From Hymenobacter sp. BT18 (GTDB lineage: Bacteria > Bacteroidota > Bacteroidia > Cytophagales > Hymenobacteraceae): a stretch of 64,000 nt of DNA. Both the position numbers and the translations under genes were made by a program. Below, piece by piece: positions 9,257 through 17,346 of the stretch; position 1 is the stretch's first letter, and each line of letters starts with the position of its first letter. The notes beneath the pieces were generated by a model. The model was given only the letters and a program-made list of their open reading frames with translations, made no database searches and was not told the origin of the DNA. The DNA is taken from the NCBI RefSeq assembly GCF_012273015.1, contig NZ_CP050954.1, forward strand, positions 62,001 to 126,000. Reading direction: 5' to 3'.

Positions 9257-9421
9257 TTGCTGGTGGCCGGTGGCTATCAGCTGTTCGCATTTAGCCGCAC
9301 GCGCAGTTCCCGGCGGCAAAACGCCGGGAATTGCGCGTTGAAGTTCGTTTGCTGCTTCTCACATGAAAATCAATAGCCAATCGTTAGAGGCCAACAGCTA
9401 GTAGCCATCAGCTACCAGCTC
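9257..9421. repeat. Inverted word repeat flanking the trxB terminator
   Basis: Arm 9257-9288 (includes GGTGGCTATCAGCTGTT) and the reverse complement of 9389-9421 (includes GATGGCTACTAGCTGTT) match at roughly three quarters of positions. Between them is a GC-rich hairpin at 9300-9337 (TTCCCGGCG / CGCCGGGAA). The left arm begins 4 bp after the trxB stop. Confidence 0.6.
9300..9337 (+). terminator. Hairpin after trxB
   Basis: Arms 9300-9315 and 9322-9337 pair almost perfectly with a 6-nt loop. There is no clear T tract, so it may act as an mRNA-stabilising or weak terminator structure. Confidence 0.5.
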
Positions 9422-9442
9422 TCATCCTAAATCCCGCTGCAT

Positions 9443-10549
9443 TTGCTGACCAAAGTAATTTTCTGGCTAGGCCTCGTGCTGTGTCTGTTGCTGCTGGCTT
9501 GCCCCGAGCAGGTCCAGGCCCAGCGCCGCCGCACGACGCCTGCCAGCTCCAAAGGCAAGACCTCCGGGAAGCGCAAGGACTTTTTCAAGTTCAAGTCGCC
9601 GACCATCCGCTATGTGCGCCCCGATACCACCGTGCTCATCAAAACGGAAGACCTGCCCGATGATGACTCGGAGGCCTCGAAGTCCATCTACTTCAATCCA
9701 GCCAAGAAGCTGTCCATTGTGAGTGAGGACACGACTACGCTGGACGAGGGCGAGCAGCAGATCGTGGAAATGTCGGAGGAGGTGCTCATTGACTCTTCCT
9801 GGATTAAAGTGGCCGGCTATTACGCCATTTGGGATACGCGCAACATCAACCCCTACCGCGTAGATGGGCGCCGCATTCGTGACACCCTGAACCTGCGCCT
9901 GGTGGAGCCGGAAAAGCAGCGCTTCAGCAGAATGCCCCTCACCGAAACCCCGCTTACTTCCGACTTTGGTTTCCGGGGTTACCGCTGGCACTACGGCGTG
10001 GACCTGGATTTGGAAACCGGCGACTCGGTGAAAGCCGTGTTTGATGGGGTAGTGCGCATTGTGAAGTGGGACGGCTCCGGCTACGGCAACTACATTCTGG
10101 TGCGCCACTACAACGGCGTGGAAACCCTCTATGGTCACTTGCAGAAGTCGTTGGTGACGCCCGGCACGTTCGTGAAGGCCGGCCAGCTGATTGGGCGCGG
10201 GGGCAGCACCGGCCGCAGCACCGGCTCCCACCTGCACTTTGAGGTGCGCTATGAGGGCAACCCCATTGACCCGGAGCGCATGTACGACTTTCCCGATTAC
10301 AAGCTGCGCGGCGACAATTTTCAAATTACCTCGGCGCTGTTCAACTACTACAACCAGGCGCTGCGGGCCCGGGCGGCGGCTAAGCGGCACGCGCCGGCCG
10401 CCGCCCGCCGCACTGTCACGCACCGCATCCGCTCCGGCGACACGGTGTCGGGTATTGCCCAGAAGTACGGGGTGTCGCAGGCCCAGATTCGCCGCCTCAA
10501 CAGCGGCCTCAGTACCCTGCGCATCGGCCGCACAATTCGGATTAAGTAG
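9443..10549 (+). CDS. M23 (LytM) peptidase with C-terminal LysM domain
   Basis: 368 residues from TTG 9443; no ATG lies upstream of the signal sequence (FWLGLVLCLLLLACPEQVQA, about 7-26), so a TTG start is accepted. A basic low-complexity stretch follows (28-50). The LytM zinc peptidase has H183 and D187 (HYGVDLD) and H263-x-H265 (SHLHFEVR). A LysM peptidoglycan-binding domain occupies 324-368 (HRIRSGDTVSGIAQKYGVS). The likely role is cleavage of peptidoglycan crosslinks in the periplasm, or activation of an amidase. The metal ligands look complete, so it should be active. Confidence 0.92.
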   Translation: MLTKVIFWLGLVLCLLLLACPEQVQAQRRRTTPASSKGKTSGKRKDFFKFKSPTIRYVRPDTTVLIKTEDLPDDDSEASKSIYFNPAKKLSIVSEDTTTLDEGEQQIVEMSEEVLIDSSWIKVAGYYAIWDTRNINPYRVDGRRIRDTLNLRLVEPEKQRFSRMPLTETPLTSDFGFRGYRWHYGVDLDLETGDSVKAVFDGVVRIVKWDGSGYGNYILVRHYNGVETLYGHLQKSLVTPGTFVKAGQLIGRGGSTGRSTGSHLHFEVRYEGNPIDPERMYDFPDYKLRGDNFQITSALFNYYNQALRARAAAKRHAPAAARRTVTHRIRSGDTVSGIAQKYGVSQAQIRRLNSGLSTLRIGRTIRIK

Positions 10550-10570
10550 CCTGAACCAGCTCAACCGTTA

Positions 10571-10607
10571 CAAGCCCTGCCGAATTCTATCCGGCGGGGC
10601 TTTTTTG
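10571..10607 (+). terminator. Intrinsic terminator after the M23 peptidase gene
   Basis: AAGCCC-TGCCG pairs with the CCGGCGGGGCTT segment and is followed by a T run. Confidence 0.75.
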
Positions 10608-10733
10608 TGACATTGGCCTGGTAGGAGCGGTGCCTGAAAGCGGAAAGAATGCCTACCTTTTAACACCCGGACCGGAATACGGTTGCCTGTTTCAGGTAGC
10701 CTAGCCCTCCGGTCCTGTACCTGCCTGCTGCCC

Positions 10734-11876
10734 ATGTTTGTTCACCTTGATCTGGGGGTTGTGTTTCAGCTGTTCTGTCTGGTGCAGGGGCTGACAACGG
10801 CCGCCTACTTGCTGGCGGGGCCGCGCCGGCCGGGCAGTCGGTGGCTGGCCCTGTTGGTGCTGGCTCTCACGCTACAGGTCATAGATTATTTTCTGAGTCG
10901 CTCGGGCGTGTACTACCGGAACCGGGGGCTTTATTTTACCCCGCTGTTTTTTTCCTGGGGCTTTGGGCCCTTGCTGCTCGCCTACGTACGGGCTTTGTAT
11001 GGGGGGCGCCCGCTGCGGTGGCCACACTTTGCGCCCGTACTGGTGCAGGTGCTGTTTTATTGCAGTGTAGCCCTGCAGTCGTTTGATACCAAAACCTGGT
11101 TTTGGCTGGCCGTGCATAAGCCCTTTACGCGCTACGTCGAGCATTACGGAGCCGTACTGTCCGTGCTGTTGTATACGGGCCTGGCCCTGCGGTTTTTGCG
11201 GCAACAACCCAAGCCGCCGCGCTGGCTGACGTTGGGCTTGCTTGGAATAGGGCTGTTTTATGGGGCCGCCGCGCTCGACCCATTGGTAAACAGTTGGTAT
11301 CTGCCGAAACAGGCGCCCAAGTTCTACCTCACCAGCTTGGTGCTGCCCGTGCTGGCCTATGGCTTGGCGCTGCTGGCCTGGGTAAAAACCCACGTAGCAA
11401 CTGGTAGGATGCCCGCTGAGGCAGCCCCGGTAGGGGACACAACGGGTGAAGCCGAGCTGGAACCAGCTACCTCCGTGGTAAGCCGGGAACCCCAGGAAAT
11501 CAACCCCGAGCAGGTGCGCCGGGTGGTAGCGGCTTTTGAGGAAGAAGAGTTGTTTCGCAACCCGGAGCTCACCCTCGACAGCTTGGCCCAGCACCTCAAC
11601 CTGACCCCCAACCTAGCCTCGCACTTGATCAATGCCGGGCTGGGTCAGTCGTTCTACGACCTGGTGAATGGGTACCGGCTGGCGGAAGTAAAGCGCCGGC
11701 TGCTCACGCCCGATGCCCGCCGCCTCACGGTGCTGGCCCTGGCGCTGGAAGCGGGCTTCAACTCCAAAACCACCTTCAACCGGGTATTCAAGGAAAAAAC
11801 CGGCCTCACGCCCCGGGAGTACCAAAAGAAGTACCAAGCTACCCAGTGGGACGACTCGGTGCCGGCTGCGGGCTAG
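10734..11876 (+). CDS. Membrane-anchored AraC-family transcriptional regulator
   Basis: 380 residues from ATG 10734 (MFVHLDLGVVFQLF); a longer TTG-initiated frame adds 17 poorly supported residues. The first 230 residues form about seven membrane helices (for example WLALLVLALTLQVIDYFL, LVLPVLAYGLALLAWV). After an acidic linker come two helix-turn-helix motifs at the C-terminus (LTLDSLAQHLNLTPNLASHL, then VLALALEAGFNSKTTFNRVF). The domain order matches a known Bacteroidota class of 7-TM AraC regulators that sense something at the membrane and act as transcription factors. The next gene, a secreted serine hydrolase, begins 29 bp downstream and may be its target. Confidence 0.9.
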   Translation: MFVHLDLGVVFQLFCLVQGLTTAAYLLAGPRRPGSRWLALLVLALTLQVIDYFLSRSGVYYRNRGLYFTPLFFSWGFGPLLLAYVRALYGGRPLRWPHFAPVLVQVLFYCSVALQSFDTKTWFWLAVHKPFTRYVEHYGAVLSVLLYTGLALRFLRQQPKPPRWLTLGLLGIGLFYGAAALDPLVNSWYLPKQAPKFYLTSLVLPVLAYGLALLAWVKTHVATGRMPAEAAPVGDTTGEAELEPATSVVSREPQEINPEQVRRVVAAFEEEELFRNPELTLDSLAQHLNLTPNLASHLINAGLGQSFYDLVNGYRLAEVKRRLLTPDARRLTVLALALEAGFNSKTTFNRVFKEKTGLTPREYQKKYQATQWDDSVPAAG

Positions 11877-11905
11877 GTTTGCAGCCATCAACTACCCTCT
11901 GTGTT

Positions 11906-13738
11906 ATGCGCCTGTTCCTTCTGGGGCTGCTTTTGCTCAGCAGCCTGAATGCCTTTCGAGTCGCTGCCCAACCGGCTCCTGCCCCCTTGCCCGCGTCGGT
12001 GCCCGCCCGCATTCGGGCAGTGGAAAACAGCTTGCTGCCTTACGTGCCCGTGGCCGGGCTACCGGGCTGGAACCTGCTGGACCGGATGAAGTACCACCGC
12101 GTGCCGGGGCTGAGCATAGCCGTCATCCACAACTATCGGGTGGAGTGGGTGAAAGGCTACGGCTGGGCCGATACCACCAAGCGCCTGCCCGTCACGGCGG
12201 CTACGCTGTTCTCGGCGGGGTCTATTTCCAAGCTGGTCACGGCTGGGGCTGCCTTGCAACTGGTCCAGGCGGGCAAGCTGAGTTTGGACGCGCCCATCAA
12301 TACCTACCTGAAAGCCTGGCAGCTGCCCGAAAACGAGTTTACCCGTCAGCAGCCCGTCACCTTGCGGCGGCTGCTCAGCCACCAGGGCGGCACCAGCCAG
12401 TCGGCCTACTTTGGGTTTGTCCCGGGAAAAGCCCCGTTGCCTTCGGTGGTGGATATCCTCAGCGGGCAGCCCCAGGCCGAGAGCCGGCCGGTGATAGTAA
12501 ACCAAGTGCCGGGCTCGGGCTTCCAATACTCGGGTGGGGGCTACCTGGTGGCCCAGCTGGCGCTAATGGACGTGACCGGCCAGGACTTTGCGGCCCTTAC
12601 CAACGAGGTGCTGTTCCGGCCCCTGCGCATGCGCAGCGCCACGTTTGCCCAGCCCTTGCCGGCAGCATTGGCGGGGCGCGCAGCCTGGGCCTATTCAGAA
12701 AGTAGCTGGTTTAAGGGCGTACCCTACCTGTATCCGCAGCAAGCCGCGGCCGGGCTCTACGCCACCCCCGCCGATGTTGCTCGGTTTCTGCTGGAAGTGC
12801 AGCAAGCCTACCGGGGCCGCGGGCGGGTGCTGACCCAGGCCACGGCCCGGGCCATGCTCACGCCCCAGGCCGAGGTGTCGCAGGGCACGTACCGGGAGCA
12901 GATGGGTCTGGGGGCTTTCCTGCTGCAGCGCGCCGACCGTACCGACGACGCCACCCGCTACTTCGAGCACACGGGCGTGAATGCCGGTTTTCTGGCGTAT
13001 GCCATCGGGAGCGTGGTAGGGGGCAATGGGGTCGTTATCATGATGAATAACAACAATGGCGCTGCGGAGCTGGGCAAGGAGCTGCGCCGGGCCGTAGCCA
13101 AGGTGTACGGCTGGCCCGGTTTTCTGCCCGATGCCATTCAGCCCCTGGCTGCTGCCTCTACGCATCTGGATGCCTATGCCGGCCGCTACCAGCGTGGCCC
13201 CGACGAGGTAGTGACGTTTCGGCGCCAGGATGGGCACTTGGTGGAAACCATCAACGACGGCCCTGAAATTCTGGTGTACCCGGTGGGCCCGGATACCGTA
13301 GCCTTCACTGACTTTGCCCTGCGCGGGGTGTTCCTGCGGGACGCGGCCGGGCAGGTGCGGGGGCTGCGCATTCCGGAGCTGAACCAGCAGCTGCCCCGGC
13401 TGGCCCCCGACCAGTGGCTGCCGGGCGAGCAGCTGCGCCGGGGCCGGATAGCCGAGGCCGTAGCCGGCTACCGTCAGCTGCACCTCAACGAGTACCAGCT
13501 CACCTACCTTGTCTACGAGCTCCTGAACGGGCGACCGGCTAACCTTCCAGCCGCCGAGGCGTTGCTCAACCTGGCTCAGGAGCAGTTTCCACAGTTGTCC
13601 ATTGTGTTTGCGCGCTGGGGTGATTTGTACGTGCGGCAGGCCAACAAGCCTAAGGCCATTGAAGCCTACCAACAGGCCCTGCGCCTGTACCCCGAGGACA
13701 AAGACGTACAGGAAAAGCTGCGGGCCCTGCAGCCGTAG
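11906..13738 (+). CDS. Class C beta-lactamase-like serine hydrolase with TPR tail
   Basis: 610 residues from ATG 11906, with a signal peptide (MRLFLLGLLLLSSLNAFRVAA). The beta-lactamase/DD-peptidase fold (about 50-400) has the S106-x-x-K109 nucleophile pair (GSISK), the Y208-S-G motif in place of Y-x-N, and the late motif HTG (EHTGVNAGF). A beta-rich domain follows. The last 60 residues contain one TPR-like unit (FARWGDLYVRQANKPKAIEA). Members are mostly esterases or peptidases acting on periplasmic substrates; resistance to beta-lactams should not be assumed. Probably co-transcribed with the AraC regulator upstream. Confidence 0.9.
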   Translation: MRLFLLGLLLLSSLNAFRVAAQPAPAPLPASVPARIRAVENSLLPYVPVAGLPGWNLLDRMKYHRVPGLSIAVIHNYRVEWVKGYGWADTTKRLPVTAATLFSAGSISKLVTAGAALQLVQAGKLSLDAPINTYLKAWQLPENEFTRQQPVTLRRLLSHQGGTSQSAYFGFVPGKAPLPSVVDILSGQPQAESRPVIVNQVPGSGFQYSGGGYLVAQLALMDVTGQDFAALTNEVLFRPLRMRSATFAQPLPAALAGRAAWAYSESSWFKGVPYLYPQQAAAGLYATPADVARFLLEVQQAYRGRGRVLTQATARAMLTPQAEVSQGTYREQMGLGAFLLQRADRTDDATRYFEHTGVNAGFLAYAIGSVVGGNGVVIMMNNNNGAAELGKELRRAVAKVYGWPGFLPDAIQPLAAASTHLDAYAGRYQRGPDEVVTFRRQDGHLVETINDGPEILVYPVGPDTVAFTDFALRGVFLRDAAGQVRGLRIPELNQQLPRLAPDQWLPGEQLRRGRIAEAVAGYRQLHLNEYQLTYLVYELLNGRPANLPAAEALLNLAQEQFPQLSIVFARWGDLYVRQANKPKAIEAYQQALRLYPEDKDVQEKLRALQP

Positions 13739-13772
13739 GAGGGCAGAGGCAGCAGACTACCGCAGTACCTGC

Positions 13773-13780
13773 TACTTTTG
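13773..13780 (+). promoter_or_regulatory. Promoter -7 box for bshB1
   Basis: TACTTTTG, a TAnnTTTG match, 80 bp before the bshB1 start. Confidence 0.5.
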
Positions 13781-13859
13781 CCTACCCCGGTAGCGTCCGC
13801 CAGGCTTTGCCCAATGGTGTTTTTCTGCTCCCGAAATCCAAGCCCCTAAGTCCCCAAAA

Positions 13860-14579
13860 ATGAAACTTGATATTCTGGTGCTGGCCTCACACCCCGACGA
13901 TGCGGAGCTGTGTTGCGGCGGCACTATTGCGGCTGCTATTGCCCAAGGCAAAAAAGTAGGCATCGTAGACCTCACGCGCGGGGAGCTGGGCACCCGCGGT
14001 ACGCCTGCTACCCGGGCCCAGGAAGCCGCCGACGCGGCCCGGCTACTCGGCATTGCGGCCCGCGAGAACCTGGGCCTGCCCGACGGCTTCTTCCGCAACG
14101 ACCGGGAACACCAGCTACCCATTGTGGCCGCCGTGCGCCGCTATCAGCCCGATATTGTCTTCTGCAACGCCGTGCACGACCGGCACCCCGACCACGGCCG
14201 GGGCTCCGCGCTGGCCTCCGATGCCTGCTTTCTGGCCGGCCTGAAGATGATAGAAACCCTTGGAGATGACGGCCAGCCTCAGGCTGCGTGGCGCCCCCGG
14301 CAGGTGTACCACTTCATCCAGGACCGCTACATCAAGCCCGACTTTGTGGTGGATATTTCTGCCTTTTGGCAGCAGAAGCGCGCCGCAGTAGCCGCCTACG
14401 CTTCCCAGTTCAACGTAGCCGCCGACGGCCAGCCCCACACGCACATTTCCTCGCCGGAGTTCTGGCACTTCATGGAAGGCCGGGCCCGCGAGTTCGGCCA
14501 CGCGGTGGGCGTAGAGTTCGGGGAAGGCTTCACGGTAGAGCGTCCCATCGGCGTGCGCGACGTAGCCACCCTGTTTTAG
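13860..14579 (+). CDS. bshB1: Bacillithiol biosynthesis deacetylase BshB1
   Basis: 239 residues of the PIG-L/LmbE deacetylase family. The N-terminal zinc motif SHPDDAE gives H11 and D14; the third ligand lies in HDRHPDHGRG (H112). The stretch DLTRGELGTRGT is typical of BshB1. The enzyme deacetylates GlcNAc-malate to GlcN-malate, the second step of bacillithiol synthesis. BshA and BshC are not in the window. It has its own TAnnTTTG promoter. Confidence 0.95.
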   Translation: MKLDILVLASHPDDAELCCGGTIAAAIAQGKKVGIVDLTRGELGTRGTPATRAQEAADAARLLGIAARENLGLPDGFFRNDREHQLPIVAAVRRYQPDIVFCNAVHDRHPDHGRGSALASDACFLAGLKMIETLGDDGQPQAAWRPRQVYHFIQDRYIKPDFVVDISAFWQQKRAAVAAYASQFNVAADGQPHTHISSPEFWHFMEGRAREFGHAVGVEFGEGFTVERPIGVRDVATLF

Positions 14580-14671
14580 AAGTGCCGTTGCGTGGGTGGG
14601 GTACTAGGTTAAAACCCGTCAGGATCCATGTGTTGTCCGTGTTCGGATTACCTTAGTTGTTTCATTTGAAC

Positions 14672-14800
14672 GTCATTCCGAGCCTGTGGCGTATCAAGCC
14701 AGTGTCCGCAGAATCTCGCGTGTTGATGTTGCTAGCGTAATCCAACGAAAAGGGCGAGAGGCTTTGTGCCTGGCTTGATGCGTCACAGGCTTCGCATGAC
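14672..14800. repeat. Foldback (REP/MITE-like) intergenic repeat
   Basis: Two 30-nt arms, 14672-14701 and 14771-14800, are inverted copies with 25 of 30 positions matching (shared core AGCCTGTG.CG.ATCAAGCCA), separated by 69 bp. The element fills the space between convergent bshB1 and the XRE gene. The ~280-bp gap shows no gene. Confidence 0.7.
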
Positions 14801-14862
14801 CCGGGTTTCGGGAACATTTGCGGCTAAGTGGCTTTGCTCACTGTTACTAGCATTCCCTGCGG

Positions 14863-15456
14863 CTACTTTGGCTGCTGGGGCTCCAGCAGGGCCGCCAGGG
14901 CGGCGGCTTCCGCTTCCAGGGCCGTGATGTGGGCCTGCAGCAGGTGCCAACGGGTGCTGGTGGCCGGTGGCAAGGGGCGGGCCTGCCGTGGCAGCCAGCC
15001 CCGCAGCCAGATTCGGCGCTGCGCGGTTTCCGTGTTGTCGTCGGGAGCAGGAGCTGGGTAAGTGGTCAGGAGAGCCGGCAGAGCCTGGGCCCAGCGCGCG
15101 GTGGCCCGAGCTTGCGCGGCTAGCTTATCGGCCTCTTGGCGCAAGCCCACGGCCTGCTGCAGGCAGGTGCGCCGCCGAAAATCCAGCTCCGCCGCCTCGG
15201 GGCCAGGCGCATCGGGCGGTAGGGCCAATGCTGGGGCGGCGGCTTCGAGCGGGGCGTTGTAGTCGGGTGGTACACGCTGCAGCAGGGGCAGCAGCGCCAA
15301 GGCTACTTCCTCCGTAAGCCTGCGCCTTCCGCTTTCTATGCCCTGCACCAACGATGGACTCACGCCCAGAAACAACGCCAGCTGATCCTGCCGCAACCCA
15401 AACCAGGCCCGCACACGGGCCAGCACATTCAACGAAACTCGCGCACGGCGGGGCAT
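14863..15456 (-). CDS. XRE-type helix-turn-helix transcriptional regulator
   Basis: 197 residues. The N-terminal HTH (about 8-60) reads LARVRAWFGLRQDQLALFLG, then VSPSLVQGIESGRRRL, a typical Cro/C1 pattern. The remainder is Ala/Leu-rich and helical (DKLAAQARATARWAQALPAL; ALEAEAAALAALL), possibly for oligomerisation; no enzymatic domain is visible. The start codon faces a 300-bp spacer containing two equally built 34-bp dyads (15468-15501 and 15520-15553), so autoregulation and control of the divergent gene at 15759 are likely. Confidence 0.85.
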   Translation of the reverse strand: MPRRARVSLNVLARVRAWFGLRQDQLALFLGVSPSLVQGIESGRRRLTEEVALALLPLLQRVPPDYNAPLEAAAPALALPPDAPGPEAAELDFRRRTCLQQAVGLRQEADKLAAQARATARWAQALPALLTTYPAPAPDDNTETAQRRIWLRGWLPRQARPLPPATSTRWHLLQAHITALEAEAAALAALLEPQQPK

Positions 15457-15467
15457 AGACTGGAGCT

Positions 15468-15553
15468 GTCAGGTATTTTTCGTTAGTTAAAAATAACCGA
15501 CAATTATTCTGTGGCCTTTGTCATGTATTTTACATTTTCTCATAATACTTGAC
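15468..15553. promoter_or_regulatory. Two 34-bp operator-like dyads between divergent genes
   Basis: Half-sites GTCAGGTATT (15468-15477) and inverted GTCGGTTATT (15492-15501) form dyad 1. GTCATGTATT (15520-15529) and inverted GTCAAGTATT (15544-15553) form dyad 2. The consensus is GTCANGTATT. Internal spacing is the same in both (34 bp overall) and the dyads are offset by exactly 52 bp, close to five helical turns. The first lies 12 bp upstream of the XRE start codon. Confidence 0.7.
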
Positions 15554-15758
15554 AAGCTCCGCAAACCGGCTGCCGCGGGAGGCTAAACCGAATTGTCTGG
15601 ACGGTGCGAGGAGACAAACTATACATGGCGCAACGGCGCCTTTGCGTTGCGAAGCTGCAGACAGGGCGGGTAATTGGAAGGTTGGTGGTAGCGGGGTGGT
15701 GGGTTTTGTGTAGCTTAGAGTTCCTGGCGGCCGGTTTTCCGGCATTTAGCGATTGACC

Positions 15759-16184
15759 ATGCACTCTTCTGATTTCTTTAGTACCGCCTCGGAACCGGCA
15801 CCGGCCGAAGCTCTTCCGGCGGCAAAACCCGCCAAGCGCCTCCGCCTGAAAGCGGCGGCTGCCACCACGGCTACCCAACTGCTCCCCCTGCTCAAGCTCC
15901 TCGACACCATTCAGCCCCAGGTGGCCAGCGACTCGGTGTTTCACCTGCGCCGCCTGAAAATTCAGGCCCACTTTGCGGAGGTGCGCGAGGAAATCCGGGC
16001 CGAGCGGCCCCGGCGGCAGAAGCTGCAATTTACCTTCCAGGCTCTCTCGGAACTGGTGCGCGAAGAAGCCCGGGACATCAGCCGCGACGAGCTGCAGCAA
16101 GCCGCAAAGGAAGTGGTGCTAGCCACCCTTAAAAACGCCCCAGCCTTGATTAATGCCGCCCACCAGGCGCGGTTGCTGGCATGA
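15759..16184 (+). CDS. Hypothetical protein, helical, divergent from the XRE gene
   Basis: 141 residues from ATG 15759 (a TTG two codons earlier is less likely). The first 40 residues are Ala/Pro-rich and basic (KPAKRLRLKAAAATTATQL). The rest is charged and helical (VFHLRRLKIQAHFAEVREEI, then LQQAAKEVVLATLKNAPAL). No known domain is recognised. GC-rich codon use matches the host. Placement across an operator region from the XRE regulator suggests joint control. Confidence 0.65.
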   Translation: MHSSDFFSTASEPAPAEALPAAKPAKRLRLKAAAATTATQLLPLLKLLDTIQPQVASDSVFHLRRLKIQAHFAEVREEIRAERPRRQKLQFTFQALSELVREEARDISRDELQQAAKEVVLATLKNAPALINAAHQARLLA

Positions 16185-16337
16185 GAAAATAGAGTAGGGG
16201 AGAAATTATAAATTACAGTCAAGTAAATAGTATTTGTATTTTTATATAAAATTACTATATTTTAGTTAAATTGTATTGATGGTTAGCTGTTTTGCTGAAT
16301 AAGGTGATAAATTGTTTTCTGCTTAATTTTTGATTTT

Positions 16338-17111
16338 ATGTCCATAATAATTCATTATCCTGAAGATTCCATAGTTCGCCATATGGCTAATATCGTGGAT
16401 AATCATGAGGTAGCCTTAAATTTTGATGCAATAGACACCCTAGTACATGGGCTAGTCGAAACTAGTATTCGCTTAGCTAATCGTTTAGCTTACAGTACCG
16501 ACGCGGGTTCAAACGGTCAGGGTGGAAATCTTGCTAAGAAATTGGTTTTAGCAGATATATGGAACTTCCTGGATAATGGATATCGTACTATTCATTATAT
16601 CAAACGAACAGGGTTAGAGTTGCCTGCGGAAGCAGAACCTATGTTTACAAAGCTCAATAAATTTCGTAATTCGTATCAGCATTTAGAAACTAGAATCAGA
16701 GATGCTTATGCAGTTGAAGGAGCTGATGGATATTTAGGAAAATCTGTTTATGGAGATTTTTTCTTTAGGTTTCGCAGTGCTCTAGACGCTGAGGAGGAAG
16801 TGTGGATGCATAGCACCGGAATTAATCGAGGTGAGAACAATATTAGCTTTAGGCCTGATAATGCAAACTCTCCCATATTTCAAAATCGTATGGGCGTTTA
16901 TGAGCTAAACTTAGCATACATAGTTCCTTTGTCAGGAGGTAGATTTGAAGAAGAAGTATTGAAAGTCGATGAGGTTGCCGGGCTAATTAATGGAGGGCTA
17001 TATTATTTGAATTCCTTTCATACACAGGCTATGCAGGCTGAAGTAGCTAATAACCCAGATAGAAGTGTGCAAAGTAGAGGGATGGGGCCAATATCAGTAA
17101 GGTTGTACTAA
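16338..17111 (+). CDS. AT-rich orphan gene with a HEPN-like R-x4-H motif
   Basis: 257 residues, ATG 16338. Composition is sharply AT-rich (37% GC in one 60-base line counted) and the preceding 150 bp is even richer, so recent transfer is likely. The N-terminal 120 residues look helical (DAIDTLVHGLVETSIRLANR; ADIWNFLDNGYRTIHYIK) and carry KLNKFRNSYQHLETRI, in which R110-N-S-Y-Q-H115 fits the R-x4-6-H motif of HEPN ribonucleases. The C-terminal half (FFFRFRSALDAEEEVWMHS onward) matches nothing I know. No partner nucleotidyltransferase is next to it. The HEPN reading is inference from one motif in a helical context; the gene itself looks real. A terminator lies 46 bp downstream. Confidence 0.7.
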   Translation: MSIIIHYPEDSIVRHMANIVDNHEVALNFDAIDTLVHGLVETSIRLANRLAYSTDAGSNGQGGNLAKKLVLADIWNFLDNGYRTIHYIKRTGLELPAEAEPMFTKLNKFRNSYQHLETRIRDAYAVEGADGYLGKSVYGDFFFRFRSALDAEEEVWMHSTGINRGENNISFRPDNANSPIFQNRMGVYELNLAYIVPLSGGRFEEEVLKVDEVAGLINGGLYYLNSFHTQAMQAEVANNPDRSVQSRGMGPISVRLY

Positions 17112-17156
17112 AAATACATTTTTTTCATTCGGTAGATCATTCAAATACATAGAAGT

Positions 17157-17190
17157 AAAAAACGCCCGACTATCCAGCCGGGCGTTTTTA
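17157..17190. terminator. Bidirectional hairpin terminator
   Basis: AAAAACGCCCG (17158-17168) pairs with CGGGCGTTTTT (17179-17189); T runs lie on both strands. It sits between the AT-rich gene and the accC 3' fragment and could serve both directions. Confidence 0.75.
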
Positions 17191-17209
17191 TGTTTTTCAA
17201 AAAACCATT

Positions 17210-17326
17210 CTACCGCACGCCCAGCCGGTTCCGCTTCCAGGCCGAGCCGGTAGCAACCGGAGCATCGGCCGGAGCGGGGGCAGCGCCGGGTTTCTTTTCG
17301 GCGAGCAGCATGGCCGTGAGCACGGC
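17210..17326 (-). pseudogene. Duplicated 3' end of accC (biotin carboxylase C-terminus)
   Basis: Positions 17211-17326 match 32242-32357, the 3' end of accC, at 111 of 116 positions by direct comparison. The reading frame is intact over the fragment and encodes the same C-terminal residues (AVLTAMLLAEKK, then SAWKRNRLGVR) and ends in TAG (accC itself ends in TAA). Similarity stops abruptly at about 17327. Only the last 38 codons plus stop are present, so it cannot make a functional enzyme. It is a recombination scar next to another gene remnant. Confidence 0.9.
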
Positions 17327-17346
17327 AGTGGAGGCACGGTAGGTAG

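Noticed and set aside
11906-13738. Antibiotic resistance beta-lactamase
   Set aside because: The SxxK fold is shared with many esterases and peptidases, the Y-x-N motif is altered to Y-S-G, and the protein has an extra TPR tail, so resistance is not supported.
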